Shown here piece by piece: positions 32,953 through 38,749 of a stretch of 38,749 nt of DNA. Origin of the DNA: a virus. Every line of letters begins with the position of its first letter. Position 1 is the first letter of the stretch. The position numbers and the translations under genes are program-made. The stretch lies in the IMG/VR virus record IMGVR_UViG_3300048583_000081, positions 1 through 38,749 of that record; one strand, given 5' to 3'. The notes below the pieces were generated by a model. That model worked only from the letters and a program-made list of their open reading frames with translations, was not told the origin of the DNA and did not search any database.

Positions 32953-32962
32953 GGAGATCACC

Positions 32963-33211
32963 ATGACCGAAGCAACCCCTGAAGAGAACGTCATCGAAGA
33001 CACCCCGATTGTTGGTGAGACCCCCGAATCCACGCCGGAGGGTTTCGTTCCCGAGCTCGGCACGCAGGACGTCGTCGACGACGAGACTGTCCCTGCTGAC
33101 ACCGTCGCACCCGCCCCCGAAGGCTCGATCGAGTCGTTCGAGCGCGACGGCGGCACCACCGTGTCGGCGGCCTTCCGCGCCCTGACCGGACTCGACGACC
33201 AGCCCGAGTGA
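32963..33211 (+). CDS. Small acidic protein before terminase
   Basis: This 82-residue protein starts at ATG with GAGGAG ahead. It is acidic and Pro/Thr/Val-rich (EDTPIVGETPESTPEGFVPE), probably disordered apart from the last 25 residues (GGTTVSAAFRALTGLDD). It overlaps the terminase start by 4 bases (GTGA). It might be a packaging cofactor. No family is recognised. Confidence 0.65.
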   Translation: MTEATPEENVIEDTPIVGETPESTPEGFVPELGTQDVVDDETVPADTVAPAPEGSIESFERDGGTTVSAAFRALTGLDDQPE

Positions 33212-34677
33212 GCCAACTGCACTTCCCGGTCTACTACCACCCGAGGCCGTACCAGCAAGAGCTCCACAGGATGTGGCGCTCGAAGCGGTACGGCATCGCG
33301 GTACTGCCGCGGCAGACCGGCAAGGATGTCGCTGCTTCAATGGAGCAGTGCGATGCGCGGCTTCGCACGCCTAAGACGACAGGCGTCTACATCAGCCTGT
33401 CCAACCCCATGATCCGCGACATCCTGTGGGACAAGACGTACATCGACCCCGAGACGGGCGAGTACATCCGTGGCCTCCAAGACAACGTGCCATCTGAGCT
33501 CGTGTCATGGAAGGACACTGTGATGGAAGGCCGGTTCCAGAACCACAGCCGACTCAAGCTGCAGGGCTACTTTCAGTCCGGGCAGGACAAGTCAGGTGTG
33601 GGGACTGCGTTCCAGGACTACACCATCACCGAGTTGGCGCTGTTCTACCGGGAGGATCCGATCCCCCGGCTGCTGCCCATCCTCGAGAACCGAGCTGAGG
33701 ACAAGCGGCTGATGGTGGTGAGCACGCCCCGAGGTAAGCGGAAGAACCCGCTATGGGCGCTGATGGACTCGCTGCAGGGGAACCCTGAGTCGCAGGTCAT
33801 CATCCGCACCATCGATGACATCAACGCCATCATGAAGAAGAACGGGCTGCCGGCGGTGCTCACCCAGCCTGAGCTCGAGACGATCCGTGAGACATACCTC
33901 AAGCGATTCGGCAACGATCGCATGTTTGAGCAGGAGTACTACTGCTCGTTCGAGGAGATGGACGCAGCTGCCGTGTACGGCGAGGCGTTCATGGCGATGA
34001 CCAAGGACGGCCGCATCCACGACTTCAACCTTGACGGCGGCCGCCCGGTCTACGTCGTGTTCGACATCGGCTCGTCCGGCATGCACTCAGACGCCACGAG
34101 CTGGATCGCCTTCCAGTGGTACAACGGTCGACTCTTTCTCTACGACTGTGGCGAGGGCCACGGCAAGGCGCTGCCTGAGTACGTGGATGTGCTTCAGACG
34201 AAGCACTACTTCAATCGGATCGCTGCGATCATCCTGCCGTGGGACGGTGACCACCACGAGAAGGCGGTGAACACCACACCTGCCGACATGATGCGCCAGC
34301 GGTTCCCGAACGTGGCGGTGTTGGCGAAGTCCAACAAGGTGTGGAAGGTGCCCGGTTCCAGGGCCGGCGACTACACGATCATCACCGACATCCAGCAGAC
34401 ACGGCTCACCCTGTACAACACGATCGTCCACGAGACAAACTGCCAGTGGCTGCTCGAGTGCTTGGAGAACTACAAGTACTCGTTCAACACCAGGCTGCAG
34501 ACGTGGAACGAACAGCCGCTGCACGACCAGCACAGCCACATGATGGACGCCCTGCGCTATGCGGTGCAGGCCACGAAGGAGCTGGACTTCTTCAACGGCG
34601 AGTTCTTCGAGGCCAGCGGTCAGACACCGCGTGGCGCTGTCGACTACGAGGAAGACTGGACAGGGGTGTGGGCCTGA
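33208..34677 (+). CDS. terL: Terminase large subunit (ATPase and nuclease)
   Basis: This 489-residue motor pumps DNA into the capsid and cuts the concatemer. The ATPase has Walker A at residues 34-40 (PRQTGKD) and a Walker B of the S/T-E type in the ITELALF segment, a pattern common in this terminase class, so the lack of Asp-Glu is not a defect. The RuvC-like nuclease starts at about residue 275 with [17 protein letters not shown] (first Asp), continues with [13 protein letters not shown], and ends with [11 protein letters not shown] carrying the last Asp. The GTG start overlaps the previous stop, and the TGA overlaps the next ATG. The small subunit may be one of the genes downstream. Confidence 0.92.
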   Translation: MSQLHFPVYYHPRPYQQELHRMWRSKRYGIAVLPRQTGKDVAASMEQCDARLRTPKTTGVYISLSNPMIRDILWDKTYIDPETGEYIRGLQDNVPSELVSWKDTVMEGRFQNHSRLKLQGYFQSGQDKSGVGTAFQDYTITELALFYREDPIPRLLPILENRAEDKRLMVVSTPRGKRKNPLWALMDSLQGNPESQVIIRTIDDINAIMKKNGLPAVLTQPELETIRETYLKRFGNDRMFEQEYYCSFEEMDAAAVYGEAFMAMTKDGRIHDFNLDGGRPVYVVFDIGSSGMHSDATSWIAFQWYNGRLFLYDCGEGHGKALPEYVDVLQTKHYFNRIAAIILPWDGDHHEKAVNTTPADMMRQRFPNVAVLAKSNKVWKVPGSRAGDYTIITDIQQTRLTLYNTIVHETNCQWLLECLENYKYSFNTRLQTWNEQPLHDQHSHMMDALRYAVQATKELDFFNGEFFEASGQTPRGAVDYEEDWTGVWA

Positions 34678-34934
34678 TGGCACGCCGATTCCGCAAGAAG
34701 CCCGTTGTTGTAGAAGCCGTTCAGTGGCGCGGCCGCAACTACGCCGAGATCGAAGACTTTGTCGGTGTCAGGCGTTTCACTGTCCATAACGAGAGCGGCG
34801 GGCCACTAATTATTCCAACGCTCGAAGGCGACATGCAGGCCAATGTTGATGACTGGATCATCAAAGGCGTACAGGGTGAGTTCTACCCATGCAAGCCCGA
34901 CATCTTTGCTGCGACGTACGAGGAGCAAGCCTGA
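34677..34934 (+). CDS. Small phage protein (PGDYG-like)
   Basis: This 85-residue protein shows the pattern of a very common phage family: [14 protein letters not shown] at the start, then [20 protein letters not shown] and [14 protein letters not shown] at the end. The central [13 protein letters not shown] replaces the PGDY loop of the type members. The biological role is unknown, and family members lie anywhere in phage genomes. The start is the ATG of TGATG with the terminase, and the stop shares TGATG with the next gene. Its codon use is less biased than that of the terminase. Confidence 0.75.
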   Translation: MARRFRKKPVVVEAVQWRGRNYAEIEDFVGVRRFTVHNESGGPLIIPTLEGDMQANVDDWIIKGVQGEFYPCKPDIFAATYEEQA

Positions 34935-35224
34935 TGGCACATGTGACCATTCAGCAGGCGCTGCAGAACGTCGTCGACAACCCCGAGTTCGGGACGGACG
35001 ATCTGCTTGCACTGCCGGCGCATGAGCTCATTTGCCGCACGCTGTTCGACATCGCCAACAACGCAGCACTGGCGGACCGCAAGTCGATGGCTGCAGCCAA
35101 CACCGCACGCACGCTGATCTTCCAGCGGCTGGTCGGCAAGCGCCGTGCCGGCTCGCACCCCGCCACACGGACACGCCAGCAGCTGGTGTTCAAGGACTTG
35201 GAGGGTTCCGACGATGGCGAGTGA
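34934..35224 (+). CDS. Unknown small helical protein
   Basis: This 96-residue protein is all helix-prone after a short start: VTIQQALQNVVDNPEF, LPAHELICRTLFDIANNA, and MAAANTARTLIFQRLVGKRR, then a basic stretch ending QLVFKDLEG. Together with the next gene of equal length it sits where a small terminase could be expected. The basic segment could contact DNA. It is coupled at both ends by TGATG and by overlap. Function is unproven. Confidence 0.55.
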   Translation: MAHVTIQQALQNVVDNPEFGTDDLLALPAHELICRTLFDIANNAALADRKSMAAANTARTLIFQRLVGKRRAGSHPATRTRQQLVFKDLEGSDDGE

Positions 35225-35504
35225 ACTGGTTGCCACCAACCGACGCTGGCGACGTGAGGTTCCCGAGAAGCACCGAGCCAGCCTGGACACTCGTGTCGTG
35301 TGGCTGTGGAACCAACGCTTCGGCGTGGTGCAGACCGTCTACAACGATAGCCCCGACGTCCTTGACAAGACGGCGGCCACGCTCATCCTGCAGGCGATCA
35401 TGGCTCGAGACCTGGTCTCCATTCGACAGGTGTTTCAGCGGCTCGAGGGTGGATCACAGTTCGATGATGAGGTCATTGAGGCGCAGCAGTCGCTCCGGAT
35501 TTGA
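35214..35504 (+). CDS. Small helical protein, possible small terminase-like
   Basis: This 96-residue protein starts at the ATG at 35214 with GGAGGG upstream. The C-terminal helix pair TAATLILQAIMARDLVSIRQ followed by VFQRLEGG resembles the end of small terminase-like proteins (xAIxRALxGDxxAIxxIxxRIxGxP). The first half has a basic WRREVPEKHR segment. It is the last rightward gene and its 3' end overlaps the 3' end of the leftward operon by 32 bases, so no terminator fits between. If it is a small terminase, it would recognise the packaging site; this is inference only. Confidence 0.55.
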   Translation: MASELVATNRRWRREVPEKHRASLDTRVVWLWNQRFGVVQTVYNDSPDVLDKTAATLILQAIMARDLVSIRQVFQRLEGGSQFDDEVIEAQQSLRI

Positions 35505-35814
35505 CGGCGGCGATTGCCTTATCGCGCCACTCGCGCCCTTCTCTCCTCTTACAAACCTCACATCTACACCTCAACTTCTCCTCCATATAATGATCGAACG
35601 CTTCCCGATCAGGCCGCGTTAGCGGCATGATCCTTTTGTTCTCATCCACCACTTCAGGTTCCACCCACCACTTTCCACCCCACCTCACGGCGCGTGGGTC
35701 AGCAGGCTTACGCACCTTGTACTTGCGCTCAGCCAGAGGCTTAGGCTTGTAACGGGTGCCGTTGCTGTAGACCCGGGTGCCGTCCTCCAATACCCGGATC
35801 GGGTGCTGCGTCAT
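35473..35814 (-). CDS. Unknown basic protein with CxCxxC motif
   Basis: This 113-residue protein starts at 35814 inside an ATGA overlap with the upstream gene (35811-36383). It is basic and Trp-rich in the middle (RWGGKWWVEPEVV). A Cys cluster RCRCEVCKRR could bind zinc together with a His nearby. The N-terminal residues (VLEDGTRVYSNGTRYKPK) look like a beta-hairpin. It is the last gene of the leftward operon and overlaps the rightward gene by 32 bases. No family is recognised; a nucleic-acid-binding role would suit the charge. Confidence 0.55.
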   Translation of the reverse strand: MTQHPIRVLEDGTRVYSNGTRYKPKPLAERKYKVRKPADPRAVRWGGKWWVEPEVVDENKRIMPLTRPDREAFDHYMEEKLRCRCEVCKRREGREWRDKAIAAVKSGATAAPQ

Positions 35815-36383
35815 GCGACGAGTGTGCCTTCGCAGTACTCGGCGTAGAGCGTCAGGCTCACCGGCCGGTGACGCTTGATGTAGTAGCCCTTGCGCACGGT
35901 GTACGCACGCGGCACCTTGCGCCCGGCGATGTACGTCATGTACGGCTTGCCGAAGTAGTGCCGCAGCAGAGCGTTCAGCTTCCGCAGATCGGAGCGATGC
36001 GTCGCTTTGCCGTCAGCTGTGCCGGCCTTGATCGCTGCTTCCAGATCCACAACCGACAGACCTGTCGCCCATTCCCAGACCATGACGGCAGACACGCGGT
36101 GCTCGTGTTCAGGTGAGAGCCGGCGTAGGAACTTGCGCAGCTCCCGCTCCCAGAAAATTTCTTGTGGGTTTTCCTTGATGAGGTACTGCGACTTGGTGAA
36201 CGGCATCCTGCCGCGCTCCTCCTCAGGCAGCACCAGCTGCTGGAGTCGCACCTGCCGCGTACCTCCCTGAGCTCCAGCCTTGGCGTCAGATGGTGACACC
36301 CGACGCGCTTGCTTCGTGGCCTCGAACTGTGCGCGCAATTGGCGCTCGGCTTCGGTCAGATGCACCCGTGATGGTTGAGTCAT
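35811..36383 (-). CDS. Unknown basic protein
   Basis: This protein of 190 residues starts at 36383, where MTQPSRVHLTEAERQLRAQF begins. The ribosome site is weak and the frame runs on upstream without a better start. The first 60 residues are basic and helical. A second block (KENPQEIFWERELRKFLRRL) and a third (RSDLRKLNALLRHYFGKPYM) are also helix-rich, with basic residues that suggest nucleic-acid contact. It follows a strong terminator, so it may need its own promoter or read-through. No known domain was recognised. Confidence 0.55.
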   Translation of the reverse strand: MTQPSRVHLTEAERQLRAQFEATKQARRVSPSDAKAGAQGGTRQVRLQQLVLPEEERGRMPFTKSQYLIKENPQEIFWERELRKFLRRLSPEHEHRVSAVMVWEWATGLSVVDLEAAIKAGTADGKATHRSDLRKLNALLRHYFGKPYMTYIAGRKVPRAYTVRKGYYIKRHRPVSLTLYAEYCEGTLVA

Positions 36384-36397
36384 GGGCAGAGGATACA

Positions 36398-36437
36398 CAA
36401 AAAAGAAGAGGAGGAGGAGCCCGTAGGCCCCTCCTCC
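36398..36437 (-). terminator. Intrinsic terminator of the leftward operon (UNCG tetraloop)
   Basis: On the minus strand GGAGGAGGGGCC pairs with GGCTCCTCCTCC (one G-T wobble) around the tetraloop TACG, closed by C-G, the very stable UNCG type. TCTTCTTTTTTG follows. It lies between the transglycosylase gene and the 35811-36383 gene, so it should end or attenuate leftward transcription before the last two genes. Confidence 0.8.
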
Positions 36438-36468
36438 GCTCCTAGATAGAGCCCCCTCTCCACCGCTG

Positions 36469-36996
36469 TCAGAACCCGGGACAGTTGTAGCTGGTCCACT
36501 TCGACCAGTGACCCCACCCGCTCCTTCCCATGTTGGCTGCAACAGCATCCTGCACTGCCGGCGGCCATTTGTCAGCAGGCTTTGACGCCCATTCTTCGTA
36601 GCCGGCACGCCGTGCCCAGGTGTCGGAGTACTCGGTCGACATCTGATATGCGCCGCGGTAGATCCCGTTGGTGGCGGTGTAGCGCCCACCCGATTCGTGC
36701 TTGCGAATGCAAGCCAGCGTGCTACTTACGGAGCTAGAAGTAGCAGGTGCGGACTGTCGTGATACTTGATTACGACTGGCTCGGCTGATGTACACCGTGC
36801 GAGTTGGACCGGGTGTCGTCACGACCTTGGTCCTGACCGGCCCTGGTGTTTCAACTGTGACTGTTGGCAGTGGTCGCTCTTGCAGATCTTCGATCGTGCT
36901 CTGCCGCTGCAATGCAAGGAAGGTGACGAACCCTAACCCCAGCACAGCGAGCAAGAGCGTGACGAACAACTTGATGTGCAGTCGATCGGGTTTCAT
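36469..36996 (-). CDS. Membrane-anchored transglycosylase/lysozyme-like protein
   Basis: This 175-residue protein has an N-terminal anchor (TM at residues about 8-28, KLFVTLLLAVLGLGFVTFLA), a Thr/Pro/Val-rich stalk, and a C-terminal lysozyme-like domain at residues 90-175. The motif ACIRKHESGG (Glu101 as the likely catalytic acid), GIYRGAYQMS and the Cys96-Cys172 pair match the Rpf/transglycosylase-like family of Actinobacteria, which cleaves or binds glycan strands of peptidoglycan. AAAGGG precedes the ATG at 36996. It overlaps the zinc-ribbon gene by ATGA. Placement in the leftward, replication-type operon rather than with the lysis genes is unusual, so entry or superinfection roles are as plausible as lysis. 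Confidence 0.75.
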   Translation of the reverse strand: MKPDRLHIKLFVTLLLAVLGLGFVTFLALQRQSTIEDLQERPLPTVTVETPGPVRTKVVTTPGPTRTVYISRASRNQVSRQSAPATSSSVSSTLACIRKHESGGRYTATNGIYRGAYQMSTEYSDTWARRAGYEEWASKPADKWPPAVQDAVAANMGRSGWGHWSKWTSYNCPGF

Positions 36997-37124
36997 CCAA
37001 CATCCCTTTCGTTCTTGAGGCACTCCTCGCACATCGGGTTGCCGTCATGGATCTTGGTCAGAGCAAACCCACAGCATACGCAGATTCGGGATCGTGGGCG
37101 CTTGTGATGCGCCTTGTAGACCAT
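36993..37124 (-). CDS. 43-residue zinc-ribbon-like microprotein
   Basis: This short gene runs from ATG at 37124 to TGA at 36993-36995. It has a basic His/Lys/Arg N-terminus (MVYKAHHKRPRSR), then CVCCG and MCEEC, which gives two Cys-pair knuckles about 14 residues apart, the design of a zinc ribbon. Its start shares TGATG with the upstream DUF6378-like gene and its stop shares ATGA with the transglycosylase gene. Such double coupling is strong evidence that it is real. The role is unknown. Confidence 0.75.
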   Translation of the reverse strand: MVYKAHHKRPRSRICVCCGFALTKIHDGNPMCEECLKNERDVG

Positions 37125-37429
37125 CAGAACGGAGGGTTGTTCTTGACGATGCTGTCAGCGACTTCACCACCACAGGCCGCATAGCCTGCGATGTCGACCC
37201 AGTTGTCGCGCTTGGTCGGGCTGGTCTGCAGCCGACTGCACTTCATCAGGATCATCATGGTGGCGACGTCGATGGCGGTGACATCCGTACCGAGGTACGT
37301 CGACCAGAACTGTGCGATCGTCTGGAAGTTCGACTCCGGTGTTCCGTAGTCGGTGTTGCGGTCCTGCGTGATGTAGCCCTTGGCTTCGTCGAGGACTCCG
37401 CCTCGAACCGTTGCGATCTCGTCCTGCAT
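37124..37429 (-). CDS. DUF6378-like phage protein
   Basis: This 101-residue protein matches the pattern of a widespread phage family: RNTDYGTPESNFQTIAQFW, then TAIDVATMMILMKCSRLQ and DNWVDIAGYAACGGE. Members are small helical proteins of unknown role that are found mostly near replication or nucleotide-metabolism genes. The ATG at 37429 lies in TGATG with the preceding microgene and has AAGGGG upstream. It belongs to the leftward operon. Confidence 0.8.
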   Translation of the reverse strand: MQDEIATVRGGVLDEAKGYITQDRNTDYGTPESNFQTIAQFWSTYLGTDVTAIDVATMMILMKCSRLQTSPTKRDNWVDIAGYAACGGEVADSIVKNNPPF

Positions 37430-37554
37430 CAGTATCCCCTTGTGAGAATGGCGAGGAGCTTCATCGCTCCATCGGCTGTGATCTGGTTGGTGTCCAACAA
37501 CAGGTACACCGCCGTCTCAAGGTCAGACCTCAAGACGGCGGCGTTCGCTGTCAC
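37429..37554 (-). CDS. 41-residue helical microprotein
   Basis: This short gene begins at GTG 37554, one base after the primase stop, and ends in TGATG with the DUF6378-like gene. It reads MTANAAVLRSDLETAVYLLL and then DTNQITADGAMKLLAILTRG, two helices with a turn. GGGGTGTGAC precedes the start. Spacing with both neighbours is tight, which suggests one polycistronic message with coupled translation. Function is unknown; small helical regulators or protein-interaction modules are common in such positions. Confidence 0.7.
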   Translation of the reverse strand: MTANAAVLRSDLETAVYLLLDTNQITADGAMKLLAILTRGY

Positions 37555-37555
37555 G

Positions 37556-38416
37556 TCACACCCCGTAGTTCTCGATGTTCGACACCAGCTTGTCCGCTTC
37601 GTCCGAGCTCAGGCCGACCTCGATCGCACGAGCATGGACCGTGTCCTGCCAGTTCTCGATCTCAGCGGTCTTCATCTGCGAGCCGAGAGCGAACAGCGTG
37701 TTGTTGCGACGGCCCGCCGGGATCGGCTTCTTCAGGTCGTCGAGCAGAGCTTCCTTCATCATCAGAACCTCGTGGTCCTCTCCAGTCAGGAGTGTCGTGG
37801 TGATCTCAGCAGTCCGGGCTTGGATCTTCTGAGTTGACTGCTTGAGCCGCCGAGCAAGGTGCTCCGGCAGCATGGCGATGGGATGCCCATTCCACCGCTG
37901 TGTTGGGTAGTGGTACACGCAGCCAGTGCCGCGGATGTCCACACCCTGCTCGATTCCGATCCGGTCGCTGTAGCCACCGAATCCGAGCTCGTCATCCCAG
38001 ACGTCATCTGGGGTCACGTAGAACAGGTGGTATCCGTCGCCACTCTTGCTGGTCTCAGCCAGCGTGTGTGGGAACGGACTGAGTCGAACAGCGTGCTCGA
38101 GCCCACCGTTCTTCCCATCGATGTCGATGCACACGAGCCGCATCGACCTCATGATGAACGCGAAGTTCCATGCTCCACGTTCGTAACCTACGAGCGTGCG
38201 CTTCGGTGCGAAGCGTTCACCTTTGTACTGCTCCATGAACGTGGGGTCGTCAGGCTTCTTTGCCTGCAGGCCCCACCCCTTGTCCGTCTTGCCGTCATCC
38301 CAGGAGCGGACGATGGCCACGCCGTGCGGTCCCGCCAGAGGCAGGAACGAATCCGGGATCGGTGTGTCGATGGTGTAGTTCGGGTTATCCCTCCACCACA
38401 CGTACGGTTGCTGCAT
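37556..38416 (-). CDS. PrimPol-like primase-polymerase
   Basis: This 286-residue protein starts at the ATG at 38416, with GAGGAAGTGG upstream. It contains the archaeo-eukaryotic primase / PrimPol signatures in order: CIDIDGKNGG with the metal-binding Asp98 and Asp100, GDGYHLFY with His130, and GVDIRGTGCVYHYP with the third Asp160. Residues 30-90 form the preceding beta/alpha unit. The C-terminal 70 residues are helical. Such proteins make primers for DNA replication. The gene overlaps the helicase-like fragment by 32 bases. The primase being separate from the helicase, and downstream of it, is not the usual fusion order. Confidence 0.8.
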   Translation of the reverse strand: MQQPYVWWRDNPNYTIDTPIPDSFLPLAGPHGVAIVRSWDDGKTDKGWGLQAKKPDDPTFMEQYKGERFAPKRTLVGYERGAWNFAFIMRSMRLVCIDIDGKNGGLEHAVRLSPFPHTLAETSKSGDGYHLFYVTPDDVWDDELGFGGYSDRIGIEQGVDIRGTGCVYHYPTQRWNGHPIAMLPEHLARRLKQSTQKIQARTAEITTTLLTGEDHEVLMMKEALLDDLKKPIPAGRRNNTLFALGSQMKTAEIENWQDTVHARAIEVGLSSDEADKLVSNIENYGV

Positions 38417-38749
38417 CTGAAACCACTTCCTCGATGTTGTCTGGCGTACGCCAGTTGTCCAGGAACGCGAGAGCATCGCGCTTGAAACCAGTGATGGTGT
38501 ACACACCTTTGTACCCGACGCCTGAAGGATCACGCTTGGTCGTGCGCTTCCAGTCAACGATGTCGTTGAAGAGACGCTTGACCGCCATGTCCTCCCACAC
38601 GCTCAGATCGTTCTGCTTCAGACGCCAGCTGCAGAACTGCTGGTACAGATCGTTGAGCTCGACGCCGATCAGATTGTCGGCACCGTGCGGGTCTGCGTTC
38701 TCCATGTGCATGACGTACTGGAGGGCAATGCTGTTGGTGTGCATGTGCT
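38385..38749 (-). CDS. C-terminal part of a helicase/primase-like protein (cut by window edge)
   Basis: The frame is open to the window end at 38749, so only the C-terminal 120 or so residues are seen. They read GVELNDLYQQFCSWRLKQND, then KRLFNDIVDWKRTTKRDPSG and YKGVYTITGFKRDALAFLDN, a pattern seen at the ends of D5-type SF3 helicases in phages (winged-helix-like domain). It would lie just upstream of the primase in the same leftward operon. The helicase core itself is outside the window, so the assignment is tentative. Confidence 0.55.
   Translation of the reverse strand, partial: HMHTNSIALQYVMHMENADPHGADNLIGVELNDLYQQFCSWRLKQNDLSVWEDMAVKRLFNDIVDWKRTTKRDPSGVGYKGVYTITGFKRDALAFLDNWRTPDNIEEVVSDAATVRVVEG

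Noticed and set aside
33208-34677. Missing Asp-Glu Walker B in the terminase
   Set aside because: ITELALF aligns with the S/T-E version (for example FSEYAL) of this terminase class, so it is a known variant and not a broken motor.
36384-36689. N-terminal extension of the 35811-36383 frame up to 36689
   Set aside because: The extra residues are low-complexity (Gly/Ser/Arg), run through the terminator and overlap the transglycosylase gene on the same strand. The start at 36383 is preferred.

Overview
The window is a tailed-phage (or prophage-like) genome segment, most likely a short-tailed (podovirus-type) phage of an actinobacterium. It shows a portal, a major capsid protein, T7-like adaptor and nozzle proteins, a large terminase, a beta-helix tail spike, a holin and an amidase endolysin. 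There is no tape-measure gene, tail-tube gene or integrase. The actinobacterial host is inferred from the high G+C content, the strong GC bias at third codon positions, and a membrane-anchored transglycosylase-like enzyme of the kind common in Actinobacteria. Both window ends cut through genes, so the full genome is longer.

Layout, left to right. (1) 3-12620 (+): the 3' part of one enormous gene, at least 4205 codons. It carries a clear RNA-polymerase beta-prime-like metal-binding motif (NADFDGD) and has hydrophobic stretches near its C-terminus. Its place directly upstream of the portal suggests a virion protein that is ejected into the host. (2) 12611-20923 (+): portal, capsid, a small 52-residue protein, then fibre, spike and lectin-like appendage genes, with mosaic and duplicated segments. 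(3) 20923-22238 (+): membrane proteins, a holin and a DUF1508-like protein. (4) 22252-29969 (+): probable internal virion proteins, tail adaptor, a nozzle carrying carbohydrate-binding-like inserts, and the endolysin. (5) 29970-30336: a 367-base gap holding a nearly perfect mirror-image array of twelve GTGACAC heptamers with a promoter-like sequence at its centre. (6) 30337-35504 (+): unknown genes, a strong two-reading-frame overlap, the large terminase and small genes. (7) 35473-38749 (-): a convergent operon with a helicase-like C-terminal fragment, a PrimPol-like primase, two genes of 41 and 43 codons, a DUF6378-like protein and a membrane-anchored transglycosylase.

Reading of the whole: the rightward genes build the particle and lyse the cell, and the leftward genes include the replication functions. 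The most unusual items are the giant protein with a cellular-type polymerase signature, the dyad-symmetric heptamer array, and the 31792-32952 locus. In that locus codon use favours one frame up to a -1 slippery heptamer and the other frame after it. I found no tRNA, CRISPR array, insertion sequence or attachment site.
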